Positions 1 to 11,986 of a stretch of DNA of 64,000 nt are shown here, in pieces. Location: assembly GCF_028548455.1 (NCBI RefSeq), contig NZ_JAQQLF010000008.1, positions 124,001-188,000 on the forward strand, given 5' to 3'. Each line of letters starts with the position of its first letter. Position 1 is the first letter of the stretch. Source of the stretch: Vogesella aquatica. Lineage in GTDB: Bacteria > Pseudomonadota > Gammaproteobacteria > Burkholderiales > Chromobacteriaceae. Both the position numbers and the translations under genes were made by a program. The notes under the pieces were generated by a model. That model saw only the letters and a list, made by a program, of their open reading frames with translations. It was not told where the DNA came from and did not search any database.

Positions 1-577
1 CATCGCCGATCAGCAGCGTGGTATCGGTCAGGTACTTGTGCGGCGGAATTTCCATGTTCTTTGGCGCCGGCACACCGTTGTAGACACGGGCAGCCAAGTC
101 AAACTTGGAGCCATGGCATGGACAGTAGAAACCGCCAACCCATTTCGGGCCCAAGTCGGCAGGCGCCAGGTCCGGACGGTGGGTCGGAGAACAGCCCAGG
201 TGGGTACAGATACCCACGGCTACCAGCACTTCCGGCTTGATGGAGCGGGTAGCGTTCTGGCAATACGCCGGCTGCTGCGGCGCTTCCGATTTCGGGTCCA
301 GCAGATCACCTTCGATAGTCGACAGGTTTTTCAGCTGCTCAGGTGTACGGGACAGTACCCATACCGGCTTGCCACGCCATTCGACGTTGATCTTCTGGCC
401 CGGCTCCAGCTTGCTGATGTCCACTTCTACTGGCGCACCTGCAGCCTTGGCACGCTCAGAAGGTGCAAAGCTCATCAAAAACGGGACAGCCACACCGGCT
501 GCCGCCACACCACCAACCGCGCTGGTGGCCACCGTCAGAAAACGACGGCGCCCCGCATCAACGTGTTGTTCACTCAT
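1..577 (-). CDS. petA: Rieske iron-sulfur subunit of cytochrome bc1 (partial, C-terminus off window)
   Basis: Transfers electrons from ubiquinol to cytochrome c1 in the bc1 complex at the cytoplasmic membrane. Translating the minus strand gives 192 codons with no stop before the left edge, so only the last few residues are missing. A twin-arginine-like GRRRFL (residues 9-14) precedes a hydrophobic anchor (about 16-38), as expected for a Tat-exported Rieske protein. Both cluster boxes are present: CTHLGC (Cys124, His126, Cys129) and CPCHGS (Cys152, Cys154, His155). Two in-frame ATGs lie three codons apart; the one at 577 is preferred because GAGG lies 9 nt upstream of it, whereas GAGG abuts the upstream ATG directly. 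petB and petC would be expected beyond the left edge. Confidence 0.95.
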   Translation of the reverse strand, partial: MSEQHVDAGRRRFLTVATSAVGGVAAAGVAVPFLMSFAPSERAKAAGAPVEVDISKLEPGQKINVEWRGKPVWVLSRTPEQLKNLSTIEGDLLDPKSEAPQQPAYCQNATRSIKPEVLVAVGICTHLGCSPTHRPDLAPADLGPKWVGGFYCPCHGSKFDLAARVYNGVPAPKNMEIPPHKYLTDTTLLIGD

Positions 578-627
578 TACAGTCATCCTCAAACGTGGAA
601 ACCGAGCTATAAACTTGAAACTTTACA

Positions 628-657
628 ATTCTACCCGATTCCATGAGGGAACTTGAA
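628..657 (-). promoter_or_regulatory. possible sigma70 promoter of petA
   Basis: On the minus strand a TAGAAT -10 box (628-633) lies 18 bp from a weak TTCAAG -35 (652-657), in the A+T-rich gap between the Nif3-like gene and petA. The -10 is good and the -35 poor. Confidence 0.35.
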
Positions 658-702
658 GCGCATATGCGACAAATCGCCTCATTGACAACAGGGGCTTAGT
701 TT

Positions 703-1449
703 TCAGACCGGGTTAAAGAGATCGATAAATTGCACATCCAGGGCAAAATCATGTGCCAGCCACTCGCCTAGCGCCTTTACACCATAGCGTTCGGTGGCAT
801 GATGGCCCGCCGCGATGAAGCTTACGCCAGTTTCATTGGCCAAATGCTGATTTTGCTCAGACACTTCGCCAGTAATGAACACATCCACCCCTAAAGCGAT
901 GGCTTGTTCGAAATAACCCTGCGCCCCACCGGTACACCAGGCCACACGCTGCACGCTACGCGTCTTGTCCCCTAGCAGCAGCGCTTCGCGCCCCAGGCTG
1001 CGGCCAACTTGCTCGCGCAAGGCATCGGCAGTACAGCTTTGTGCCAGCTCACCGGTCCAGATCAGTGGCTCCGCCACGGACGGGGCCCTATTCTGCAAGC
1101 CCAATACCTGGCCCAACTGCGCGTTATTGCCCAGCTCCGGGTGCGCATCCAACGGCAAATGGTAGGCAAACAGGTTGATGTTGCTGCGCAACAACGCCGC
1201 AATGCGCTGGCGCTTGATACCGGTAATGGCCGCCGCCTCGCTTTTCCAGAAGTAACCGTGATGTACCAGAATGGCATCCGCCTGCAGGCGGATGGCTTCG
1301 TCGATCAAGGCTTGCGAGGCGGTAACGCCGGTTACCACGCGGCGGATCTCGTCGCCGCCTTCTACTTGCAGCCCGTTCGGGGCGTAATCCTTGAAGCGCC
1401 ACGGCTCCAGCTTGCCGTCCAGCACTTTGAGCAAATCTGATCGTTTCAT
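703..1449 (-). CDS. Nif3-like dinuclear metal-centre protein (YbgI family)
   Basis: A 248-aa member of the Nif3/YbgI family, which forms hexameric toroids with a two-metal site; the exact reaction is not established for the family. Metal-ligand signatures are visible: LVHHGYFWK (His63, His64) in the N-terminal half and AGHHATERYG near the C-terminus. The frame stays open upstream to 1548, but the start at 1449 (MKRSDLLKVL) matches the usual family start and has GGAG 7 nt upstream; the extra upstream part would cover an inverted repeat. It lies between groEL and petA on the same strand. The frame contains one copy (999-1007) of the nine-base core GCGGCCAAC that recurs through the window. Confidence 0.88.
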   Translation of the reverse strand: MKRSDLLKVLDGKLEPWRFKDYAPNGLQVEGGDEIRRVVTGVTASQALIDEAIRLQADAILVHHGYFWKSEAAAITGIKRQRIAALLRSNINLFAYHLPLDAHPELGNNAQLGQVLGLQNRAPSVAEPLIWTGELAQSCTADALREQVGRSLGREALLLGDKTRSVQRVAWCTGGAQGYFEQAIALGVDVFITGEVSEQNQHLANETGVSFIAAGHHATERYGVKALGEWLAHDFALDVQFIDLFNPV

Positions 1450-1504
1450 ATTGACGCTCCGCGGGATAAAGCCGGCATTGTGCCAGACTGCGCGGGCAAA
1501 ACAA

Positions 1505-1534
1505 TGCGGCCAACCTGGTGAAAGGTTGGCCGCA
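1505..1534. repeat. inverted pair of the TGCGGCCAACCT motif
   Basis: A 12-bp perfect stem (1505-1516 with 1523-1534) around a 6-nt loop, built from two full copies of the window-wide 12-mer in opposite orientation. It sits just downstream of the groEL terminator and upstream of the Nif3-like gene. There is no T-run next to the stem. Confidence 0.85.
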
Positions 1535-1548
1535 ATGCCGTGCCGCAT

Positions 1549-1576
1549 AAAAAACCCCGCACCGTAGTGCGGGGTT
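1549..1576 (-). terminator. rho-independent terminator of groESL
   Basis: Minus strand: a 10-bp stem, AACCCCGCAC/GTGCGGGGTT (1553-1562 with 1567-1576), a 4-nt loop, then six T (complement of 1549-1554). It lies about 25 bp after the groEL stop. Confidence 0.92.
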
Positions 1577-1600
1577 CTGGCTTCGCTGGGGCGAGGCAGC

Positions 1601-3253
<1,653 letters not shown>

Positions 3254-3282
3254 TCAGTTTGATAAGAGGGATGCGGCCCGGA

Positions 3283-3570
3283 TTACTCAACGATGCCCAT
3301 CACGTCTTCCTCGCGCATAACGAGGAGCTCATCACCGTCAACCTTGACGGTTTGGCCGGAATACTTGCCGAAGATAACCTTGTCGCCAACTTTCAGCTCC
3401 AGCGCACGGCGGTCGCCGTTTTCCAGGATCTTGCCGTTGCCTACGGCAACCACTTCACCCATGTCTGGTTTTTCAGCTGCGGCGCCCGGCAGAACGATGC
3501 CGGATGCGGTTTTTTCTTCAGCCTCGAGGCGCTTGATAACAACACGATCGTGCAGAGGACGAATTGCCAT
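3283..3570 (-). CDS. groS: 10-kDa co-chaperonin GroES
   Basis: The 95-aa lid of the GroEL folding chamber. The N-terminus ([14 protein letters not shown]) and the mobile loop segment containing TASGIVLP are typical, as is the length. The start has GGAG a few bases upstream. First gene of groES-groEL; transcription comes from the heat-shock promoter and CIRCE element about 70-125 bp upstream. Confidence 0.99.
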   Translation of the reverse strand: MAIRPLHDRVVIKRLEAEEKTASGIVLPGAAAEKPDMGEVVAVGNGKILENGDRRALELKVGDKVIFGKYSGQTVKVDGDELLVMREEDVMGIVE

Positions 3571-3640
3571 TTGACTCTCCTAATAGCAGTGGCTGTTGAA
3601 AGATGATTACCTATCAATTCAGCGATAGCGGACAGGTGCA

Positions 3641-3667
3641 TTAGCACTCTGCCCTGACGAGTGCTAA
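3641..3667 (-). promoter_or_regulatory. CIRCE operator (HrcA binding site)
   Basis: Perfect match to the consensus TTAGCACTC-N9-GAGTGCTAA: arms at 3641-3649 and 3659-3667. It starts at the edge of the -10 box, where HrcA would block transcription of groESL. The hrcA gene itself is not in the window. Confidence 0.96.
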
Positions 3668-3696
3668 TCATAGGGACGGCATAGCCGGTTTTCAAG
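3667..3696 (-). promoter_or_regulatory. groESL promoter, overlapping sigma32 and sigma70 readings
   Basis: Minus strand: TTGAAA (3690-3695), a 17-bp spacer and TATGAT (3667-3672) form a near-ideal sigma70 promoter. The same DNA reads CTTGAAA, 14 bp, then CCCTATGA, close to the sigma32 consensus. The CIRCE element begins immediately downstream. Confidence 0.75.
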
Positions 3697-3740
3697 AGGG
3701 GGCAGGCCAAGATTTTTACAGTTTGCCGTCGCCGGAAATG

Positions 3741-3764
3741 ACAAAGCCCGCCATGTGGCGGGCT
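3741..3764 (-). terminator. probable terminator after gltD
   Basis: Stem AGCCCGCC/GGCGGGCT (3745-3752 with 3757-3764), with a T-containing tail on the minus strand. A copy of GGTTGGCCGC (3771-3780) lies between the stem and the gltD stop. Confidence 0.65.
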
Positions 3765-3798
3765 GGGCAAGGTTGGCCGCAAGGGCCGCTGGCGCGTT

Positions 3799-5262
<1,464 letters not shown>

Positions 5263-5301
5263 TTATTGCTATCAAGGGGCGGACCAACCCGCCCGTCCCT
5301 A

Positions 5302-8300
5302 TCAGTCTTTCAGCAGGCTTTCCAGCTTGGCTGCTTTAGGCTTCACCAGCCAGAAGTAGTCGACGTAATCGTCGAAGTTTTCCAGCATGGCACGGCCGGT
5401 TTCCGAGCCGGTCAGCTCCACGTGCTTGGCGATCTTCTCCAGCAGGTAGGCACGGTACATGCCCATGGCTTCGCCGTTGATCAGGTTGATATCCACCAGC
5501 TCGTTGTTGAAACGGTAGGCAAACTTCTCGGCACGGTCGTAGACGAAGGCAAAGCCACCGGTCATACCGGCGCCAAAGTTGTAGCCGGTTTCGCCCAGCA
5601 CGATCACGCTACCGCCGGTCATGTATTCGCAGCAGTGGTCACCCGCGCCTTCGATCACGGCCAGCGCACCGGAGTTACGCACCGCGAAACGCTCGCCGGC
5701 CACACCGGCAGCAAACAGCTGGCCGCCGGTAGCGCCGTACAGGCAGGTGTTACCGATGATGATGGATTCGTCCGACTGGTACGCAGCACCCTTTGGCGGG
5801 TAGATGGTCACGCGGCCGCCAGCCATGCCCTTGCCCACGTAGTCGTTGGCATCGCCTTCCAGCTCCAGGTGCAGGCCTGGTGCGTTCCACACGCCAAAGC
5901 TTTGGCCGGCGGAGCCGGTGAATTTCACTTTCAGGCAGCCAAACGGCAGGCCGGCTGCGCCGTGTACACGGGCGATTTCGCCAGACAGGCGGGCGCCGAT
6001 AGAACGGTGAATGTTCTCGATCGGGTAGCTCAGCTCCAGCATCTGCTTGTTGTTGATAGCCGGCAGTGCGTCCACCAGAATCTGCTCGGCCAGCTCGCCC
6101 TTGTCGAAGGACGGGTTGGAGTCGCTGACGCAGAAGCGCGGTACGCTATCCGGCACTGTGCCTTGCGACAGCAGCGGCGACAGGTCCAGACGCTGCTGCT
6201 TGCTGGTTTTGCCGTCCTCCAGGGTGAGCATCTCCATGCGGCCGATCAGCTCTTCCATATTGCGCACGCCCAGCTTGGCCATCCACTCGCGGGTTTCCTG
6301 GGCGATGAACAGGAAGTAGTTCATTACCATTTCCGGCAAGCCAATAAAGTACTTGGCGCGCAGCTTCACTTCCTGGGTGGCCACACCGGTGGCGCAGTTG
6401 TTCAGGTGGCAGATACGCAGGAATTTGCAGCCCAGCGCCACCATCGGGCCGGTACCGAAACCGAAGCTCTCGGCGCCCATGATGGCGGCCTTGATCACAT
6501 CGAGGCCGGTTTTCAGGCCACCGTCGGTCTGCACGCGGACACGGCCACGCAAGCCGTTGGCACGCAACACTTGCTGTGCTTCGGTCAGGCCCAGCTCCCA
6601 CGGGCTACCGGCGTATTTCACGCTGGTCAGCGGGCTGGCGCCGGTACCGCCGTCGTAACCGGAGATGGTGATCAGGTCGGCATAGGCCTTGGCCACACCG
6701 GCGGCAATGGTGCCCACACCCGGCTCGGCGACCAGTTTCACCGACACCAGCGCCTTCGGGTTCACCTGTTTCAGGTCGAAAATCAGCTGTGCCAGATCTT
6801 CGATGGAGTAAATATCGTGGTGCGGCGGCGGCGAAATCAGGCTGATACCCGGCTTGGAACAGCGCAGCTTGGCAATCAGCGGCGAAACCTTGTCGCCCGG
6901 CAGTTGACCGCCTTCACCCGGTTTGGCACCTTGCGCTACCTTGATCTGCAGCACTTCGGCGTTCACCAGGTAGTGCGGGGTCACACCGAAACGGCCGGAC
7001 GCCACCTGCTTGATCTTGGACATCTTCTCGGTGCCGTAACGCGCCGGGTCTTCGCCACCTTCGCCGGAGTTCGAGCGGCCACCCAGGCGGTTCATGGCCG
7101 TAGCCATGGCTTCATGCGCTTCCGGCGACAAGGCGCCCAGCGACATACCGGCAGAGTCAAAGCGTTTGAGGATGCTTTCCACCGGCTCGACTTCGTCGAT
7201 GGCAATCGGTGTCACGCCGTCGAAATTCAGCTGCATCAGGTCGCGGAACATGGCCACAGGGCGGGTGTTCACCAGCTCGGCATACTGCTTGTAGGCGTCG
7301 TAGTCGGTATTCTGTACCGCCTTTTGCAGCGTCATTACCACGTCGGGGTTGTAGGCGTGGTATTCCTCGCCGTGCACGTATTTCAGCAAACCACCGTGGG
7401 TCACCGGGCGCATCGGGTTGAACGCCAAGCGCGACAGCAGCTTCTGGTCTTCTTCGAAGTCCTCGAAGCTGGCACCGGAAATACGCGACACCGTGCCCTT
7501 CAGACACAGTTTGACCAGGTCTTCGTGCAGGCCGATGCCTTCGAACAGCTGGGCACCGCGATAGCTGGCGATGGTGGAAATACCCATCTTGGACAGCACT
7601 TTCATCAGACCCTTGTTGATGCCCTTGCGGTAGTGCTGCAGCGCTTCGTTCACGCGCAGGCTCACGTCGCCGGTGGCCACCAGGTCGACGATGGTCTGGT
7701 AAGCCAGGTACGGGTAAACGGCGGTAGCGCCGTAACCCAGCAGGCACGCCATCTGGTGCGGGTCACGCACGGTACCGGTCTCGGCAATGATATTGGCCTT
7801 GCAGCGCAGGCCGGCGTCGATCAGCGCATGGTGCACGGCGCCGACGGCGAATAGCGCCGGAATCGGCAGACGGTTGGCCGCAATGGTGCGGTCGGACAGC
7901 ACCACGATCACGGTATCTTCCTGCACCGCTTCTACCACGTGCGCCGCCAGGCGCTCGATGGCTTGCTGCAGCGTGCGCTCGGACGGGTCGAAGCACAGAT
8001 CGAAGGTGGTGGTTTTCAGGTACGGCTCGGTGCGCGTGGTAATACGGATGAACTTCTCGCGCGACAGTACCGGGCTGCGTACTTCCAGGCGCTTGGCGTG
8101 CTCGGCGGTTTCCTCGAACATATTGCGCTCGGGGCCGAACACGGTGTTCAGCGACATCACGATGGCTTCGCGGATCGGGTCGATCGGCGGGTTGGTCACC
8201 TGGGCAAATTGCTGGCGCAGGTAGTCGAACGGCGAGCGCACCTTCTGGCTCAGTACCGCCATCGGGGTGTCATCACCCATCGAACCCACCGCTTCCTGGC

Positions 8301-9753
8301 CGTCTTCGGCCAGCACACGCAGGATCTGGTCGCGCTCTTCAAAGCTGATGTTGAACAGTTTCTGGTAGGTCAGCAGCTGCTCTTTCGGCCACGCTTCCAG
8401 GCCGGCGTCGTCCTCGATGGACAGCTCCAGACGCGAACCGGCGTCCTTGATCCATTGGCGGTACGGTTTGGCCGACTTCAGCTGCGCGTCGATGTCTTCC
8501 GGATACAGGATTTCACCGGTTTGCAGGTCGGCGGCAAACAGCTGGCCCGGCTTCACGCGGCCCTTCTTCACCACGTCTTCCGGCTTGTAATCCCACACGC
8601 CCACCTCGGACGCGATGGTGAGGATGTTGTCTTTGGTCAGCACCCAGCGTGCCGGGCGCAGGCCGTTGCGGTCCAGCATACAGCCGGCGTAGCGGCCGTC
8701 GGTCAGCACGATACCGGCCGGGCCATCCCACGGCTCCATGTGCATGGAGTTGAATTCGTAGAAGGCACGCAGGTCTTTATCGGTGGAATCCACGTTCTGC
8801 CATGCCGGCGGCACCAAGAGGCGCAGCGCACGGAACAGCGGAATGCCGCCCATCAGCAGGCCTTCCAGCATGTTGTCCAGGCTCATGGAGTCGGAACCGT
8901 CGGTCTGCACGATAGGACGGATGGCATCCATGTCGATATGCGGCGAGGTCATGATGCGTTCGCGCGCGCGGGCCCAGTTGCGGTTGCCCTGCACGGTGTT
9001 GATCTCGCCGTTGTGCGCCAGGAAGCGGAACGGCTGCGCCAGCTTCCACTGCGGCCAGGTATTGGTAGAGAAGCGCTGGTGGAACACCGCCAGGCTGGAC
9101 TCGAAACGCGGGTCGGACAAGTCCAGGTAGAACTTGTGCAGGTTGTCCGGCGTGACCAGGCCCTTGTACGACAGCGTGTGCGGCGACAGGGTCGGCAGAT
9201 AAAAATAAGGGTCGTCTGCCTTGTTGGCTTTTTCAGCCTGGCGACGACCCATGTACAGGCGGCGTTGGAACGACAGCTCGTCCATGCCGAAAGGGCAGTT
9301 AACGAATACCTGGTAGAAGCTGGGCAACGATGCCATTGCCTGCTCGCCACAGGCGCCGATATCGATCGGCACCTGGCGGAAGCCGGCCACTTCCAGACCC
9401 TGGGCTTCCAGGAATTCTTTTAACCGGTTGCGGCTGCGCTCGCCATGGGCTGCGTCCGGGTGGGCAAACACCAGGCCAGCGGCGTACACTGCCTTCAAGG
9501 CCATACCGGCTTCGGCGGCGACTTCACGCAGGAAACCATCCGGTTTGCGGAACAGCAAGCCACAGCCGTCACCCGATTTACCATCGGCAGCCACCGCGCC
9601 ACGGTGGGTAAGCTTGGCCAAGGAAGATATGGCGGTATTGACCAGCCAGTGCGAAGGCTTGTCGTCCAGTTGGGCGATCAGGCCGAAACCACAGCTGTCT
9701 TGTTCGAAATCCGGGCTGTATAAAGTGCCCTCCAGCCAGCGCTGTCTGTCCAT
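5302..9753 (-). CDS. gltB: glutamate synthase (NADPH) large subunit
   Basis: Alpha subunit of GOGAT; makes two glutamates from glutamine and 2-oxoglutarate. 1483 aa, normal for the family. In order: class-II glutamine amidotransferase domain with the nucleophile exposed after propeptide removal (Cys21 in DSCGFGL), central domain, FMN-binding synthase domain, and C-terminal glutamate synthase beta-helix. The 3Fe-4S motif C-x5-C-x4-C is visible in [12 protein letters not shown]. The frame is open to 9846, but the start at 9753 (MDRQRWLEG) leaves a propeptide of usual size and has AGGGA upstream. One copy of the window-wide motif (7872) encodes part of an AAN tripeptide. Confidence 0.98.
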   Translation of the reverse strand: MDRQRWLEGTLYSPDFEQDSCGFGLIAQLDDKPSHWLVNTAISSLAKLTHRGAVAADGKSGDGCGLLFRKPDGFLREVAAEAGMALKAVYAAGLVFAHPDAAHGERSRNRLKEFLEAQGLEVAGFRQVPIDIGACGEQAMASLPSFYQVFVNCPFGMDELSFQRRLYMGRRQAEKANKADDPYFYLPTLSPHTLSYKGLVTPDNLHKFYLDLSDPRFESSLAVFHQRFSTNTWPQWKLAQPFRFLAHNGEINTVQGNRNWARARERIMTSPHIDMDAIRPIVQTDGSDSMSLDNMLEGLLMGGIPLFRALRLLVPPAWQNVDSTDKDLRAFYEFNSMHMEPWDGPAGIVLTDGRYAGCMLDRNGLRPARWVLTKDNILTIASEVGVWDYKPEDVVKKGRVKPGQLFAADLQTGEILYPEDIDAQLKSAKPYRQWIKDAGSRLELSIEDDAGLEAWPKEQLLTYQKLFNISFEERDQILRVLAEDGQEAVGSMGDDTPMAVLSQKVRSPFDYLRQQFAQVTNPPIDPIREAIVMSLNTVFGPERNMFEETAEHAKRLEVRSPVLSREKFIRITTRTEPYLKTTTFDLCFDPSERTLQQAIERLAAHVVEAVQEDTVIVVLSDRTIAANRLPIPALFAVGAVHHALIDAGLRCKANIIAETGTVRDPHQMACLLGYGATAVYPYLAYQTIVDLVATGDVSLRVNEALQHYRKGINKGLMKVLSKMGISTIASYRGAQLFEGIGLHEDLVKLCLKGTVSRISGASFEDFEEDQKLLSRLAFNPMRPVTHGGLLKYVHGEEYHAYNPDVVMTLQKAVQNTDYDAYKQYAELVNTRPVAMFRDLMQLNFDGVTPIAIDEVEPVESILKRFDSAGMSLGALSPEAHEAMATAMNRLGGRSNSGEGGEDPARYGTEKMSKIKQVASGRFGVTPHYLVNAEVLQIKVAQGAKPGEGGQLPGDKVSPLIAKLRCSKPGISLISPPPHHDIYSIEDLAQLIFDLKQVNPKALVSVKLVAEPGVGTIAAGVAKAYADLITISGYDGGTGASPLTSVKYAGSPWELGLTEAQQVLRANGLRGRVRVQTDGGLKTGLDVIKAAIMGAESFGFGTGPMVALGCKFLRICHLNNCATGVATQEVKLRAKYFIGLPEMVMNYFLFIAQETREWMAKLGVRNMEELIGRMEMLTLEDGKTSKQQRLDLSPLLSQGTVPDSVPRFCVSDSNPSFDKGELAEQILVDALPAINNKQMLELSYPIENIHRSIGARLSGEIARVHGAAGLPFGCLKVKFTGSAGQSFGVWNAPGLHLELEGDANDYVGKGMAGGRVTIYPPKGAAYQSDESIIIGNTCLYGATGGQLFAAGVAGERFAVRNSGALAVIEGAGDHCCEYMTGGSVIVLGETGYNFGAGMTGGFAFVYDRAEKFAYRFNNELVDINLINGEAMGMYRAYLLEKIAKHVELTGSETGRAMLENFDDYVDYFWLVKPKAAKLESLLKD

Positions 9754-9790
9754 CTTTTGTCCCTGCTTATAATGTGATGCGAATGTTTCG

Positions 9791-9820
9791 ATTCTAAGGT
9801 CAAGAATACTGACCCTGCAA
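9791..9820 (-). promoter_or_regulatory. probable sigma70 promoter of gltBD
   Basis: Minus strand TTGCAG (9815-9820), 18-bp spacer, TAGAAT (9791-9796), giving a short leader of roughly 30 nt before the gltB ATG. The rest of the 257-bp divergent gap to the cardiolipin synthase gene is A+T-rich with no other clear signal. Confidence 0.55.
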
Positions 9821-10010
9821 CCGCTTTTTGTGCGACGCATTATCATTTAATAAACAGTTACTTACTGTAATTTTACCACTACAGAATACGGGTTTACCCA
9901 CACGTCACTTTACAATTTAGAGACACCAACATTCAAAAAAACGACTGACCTGCTCGATAGAAGGAACCCTACAAAATAATGAATTTTTAATACTGTCAGA
10001 CAATAAACAA

Positions 10011-11462
10011 ATGACATCACCTGACACCAAGCCAAACCCAGGCTCATTGTTTCGTCAACTGGCAGAACAGGCGCTGGCGCGCTCGGCTGGCGCACCACTG
10101 ATAGCCGGGAACCAGATCGAGGTACTGTTTGATGCCGAGGCCAATTTCCAGGCGTGGTGGGACGGTATCGCCAATGCGCAGCACAGCGTGCTGATAGAGA
10201 TGTACCTGTTTGCCGACGACGAATTTGGCCAGCAACTGCGCGGCTTGCTGCTGGAACGCCTGGCTCATGGCGTGCACGTGTATGTGCTGTACGACTGGCT
10301 GGGCTGCTGGCGGGAACACTACCGTGGCTTCTTCAAACCGTTACAGCAGGCGGGTGCCCAGGTACGCGCCTGGCAAGCGCCAGGCTGGAGCCGCGGCCTG
10401 AGCCTGCTGGGGCGAGACCACCGCAAACTGATCGTGGTGGATGGCGACACCGCCTTTATCGGCGGCTTGTGCGCCAGCTCGCGCTGGCTGCACTGGCGCG
10501 ATACCGGCCTGCGCCTGCGCGGCCCGCTGCTGGGCGACGCCATGGCGGCATTTGCCGACAGCTGGGCGGCCTGCGGCGAGCCACTGCCCCCGCTTGCGGC
10601 CAACCTTGCCACCGCAGGCCATGTCAGCGCCAGGCTGATCGCCACCACCCCCTCCACTGCCAAGCTGATGCGGCTGGACTTGCTGATTGCCGGCTTTGCC
10701 CGCGAACGGCTGTGGCTGACCGACGCCTATTTCATGGGCACCAGCGCTTACCTGAGCGCTTTGTGCAATGCTGCCCGCGACGGGGTGGACGTGCGCCTGC
10801 TGGTGCCACGCAGCAGCGATATCGGCTGGATCGCTACCGTCTCGCGCACACTTTATCGCCCGCTGCTGGAGGCCGGCGTGCGGGTATTCGAATGGAACGG
10901 GCCCATGATCCACGCCAAGACCGCGGTGGCGGATGGCCGCTGGGCGCGTATCGGCTCTACCAACCTTAACGTTTCCAGCTGGCTGGCCAACCGCGAGCTC
11001 GATCTGGCGATAGAAGATGCCCAGCTGGCAGCCCAGATGGAAACCCGTTTTCTGCAGGATATCGATCACGCCACCGAAGTCGTACTCAGCGGCATGCACA
11101 AGCGGCCGGCGCTGGCCACGCCGCGCCAGCAAGGCCCACGCCTGCCTTTGCGCCAGCACGCCGCCGCCAGCGCCGCAGCCGCCGCGCGGCAAGCGGCACG
11201 GCTGGGCGAGGTACTGGACACTGCCGTACGCGGCACACGCAATGTCGAAGATAGCGAAGCCAGCGCCTTTGCCAGCATCGCGCTGGTGCTGCTAGCGCTG
11301 GCCGCCGCCATTTTGTGGCAACCCTATCTGGTGGTGATCCCCCTCGCCCTGGTGCTCGTGCTACTCGGTGGCAGCGTACTACTGCGCGCCTTGCCGCGGC
11401 TCTGGCGGCGGCGCCAGCGCAGCACGCCTAAAAGCGGTACGCCACCCGACGCCACATCGTAG
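10011..11462 (+). CDS. cardiolipin synthase-like phospholipase D family protein
   Basis: Two HKD phosphatidyltransferase motifs mark the phospholipase D superfamily: His137-Lys139-Asp144 (HRKLIVVD) and His301-Lys303-Asp308 (HAKTAVAD). The 483-aa protein has no N-terminal membrane anchor, resembling ClsB, but it ends with a hydrophobic stretch (about residues 422-462) long enough for one or two membrane helices, followed by an Arg-rich tail. It probably makes cardiolipin or another phosphatidyl-transfer product at the inner membrane. There is no clear Shine-Dalgarno before the ATG. It is divergent from gltB and not obviously in an operon. Motif copy at 10596. Confidence 0.82.
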   Translation: MTSPDTKPNPGSLFRQLAEQALARSAGAPLIAGNQIEVLFDAEANFQAWWDGIANAQHSVLIEMYLFADDEFGQQLRGLLLERLAHGVHVYVLYDWLGCWREHYRGFFKPLQQAGAQVRAWQAPGWSRGLSLLGRDHRKLIVVDGDTAFIGGLCASSRWLHWRDTGLRLRGPLLGDAMAAFADSWAACGEPLPPLAANLATAGHVSARLIATTPSTAKLMRLDLLIAGFARERLWLTDAYFMGTSAYLSALCNAARDGVDVRLLVPRSSDIGWIATVSRTLYRPLLEAGVRVFEWNGPMIHAKTAVADGRWARIGSTNLNVSSWLANRELDLAIEDAQLAAQMETRFLQDIDHATEVVLSGMHKRPALATPRQQGPRLPLRQHAAASAAAAARQAARLGEVLDTAVRGTRNVEDSEASAFASIALVLLALAAAILWQPYLVVIPLALVLVLLGGSVLLRALPRLWRRRQRSTPKSGTPPDATS

Positions 11463-11986
11463 CAAACACTTGTTTGTGCACGTTTTTTGATCAAATCTAC
11501 TTGATGGCCTTGCAGCAATAGCTTGGTACGAAAAACTTTTTCTGCCTGTAATACTGCCGTGCAACATAAACGCCCACAATGCCGCTACAATGCGCGCTTT
11601 CTTGGGTTATTCGAAGGTGTTTTCCGTTGCGGCCAACCTCAAGCAAGGCCACCCGGACGACAACACCCTAAGCCGGCAGACGTGAAGGAGGCGAGCCTCC
11701 CAGTGCGGACCGCGGTGCAAAGCGCCCCTTTGTTCCGCCGTGCTTTGGCATGGCGGATAAACAATCGCGCCTCAAGGCCAGCCATCCAGGGCGGCGGCAT
11801 CACGTCGTACGTACAGAACTGTGCCCCAACGCGCACCGAGTGACACTTCCGGCCCCGCCGCGAAGGCCAGCATTGGCGTTACAGGTGCACCGGATCGCGC
11901 CGCCGCACACGGCACGATCCACGCTCTGCCAAGCGGTTTTCACGACAGCCTGACGTGTCCGAGTTAACAGCAACAAGGACTCAGGT
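11463..11986 (+). promoter_or_regulatory. long structured leader upstream of the basic amino acid decarboxylase
   Basis: This 524-bp gap holds no ordinary gene. A possible -10 TACAAT (11586-11591) in a GC-rich start context would give a leader of about 390 nt. Hairpins seen by eye: GGAGG/CCTCC around CGAG (11687-11700), a 9-bp stem (11735-11743 with 11748-11756), and GGATCG...CGATCC just before the gene. A copy of the window-wide motif lies at 11629. AAGGA lies 7 nt before the decarboxylase ATG. A weak hairpin and T-run near 11464-11488 may end the upstream gene. Confidence 0.5.
11703..11843 (+). CDS. possible leader peptide, arginine-rich, 46 aa
   Basis: Starts with GTG 11 nt after a perfect AAGGAGG (11685-11691), which is itself folded into a GGAGG/CCTCC hairpin. 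The peptide has seven Arg in 46 residues, including FRRALAWR. Position and composition recall leader peptides that control polyamine-pathway decarboxylases, such as the E. coli speF leader, but there is no sequence identity to support it. Another short open frame (ATG 11750 to 11953, rich in Arg and His) overlaps it and has no Shine-Dalgarno. Could be chance. Confidence 0.3.
   Translation: MRTAVQSAPLFRRALAWRINNRASRPAIQGGGITSYVQNCAPTRTE

Noticed and set aside
11464..11488. Terminator of the cardiolipin synthase-like gene
   Set aside because: Stem of only five A+T-rich pairs, separated from the T-run by several bases; kept only as a remark.
11463..11986. Guanidine-type or lysine riboswitch before the decarboxylase
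   Set aside because: No ACGR-loop hairpin pair, no ykkC core and no lysine-switch core could be recognised; only generic hairpins and the short frames remain.
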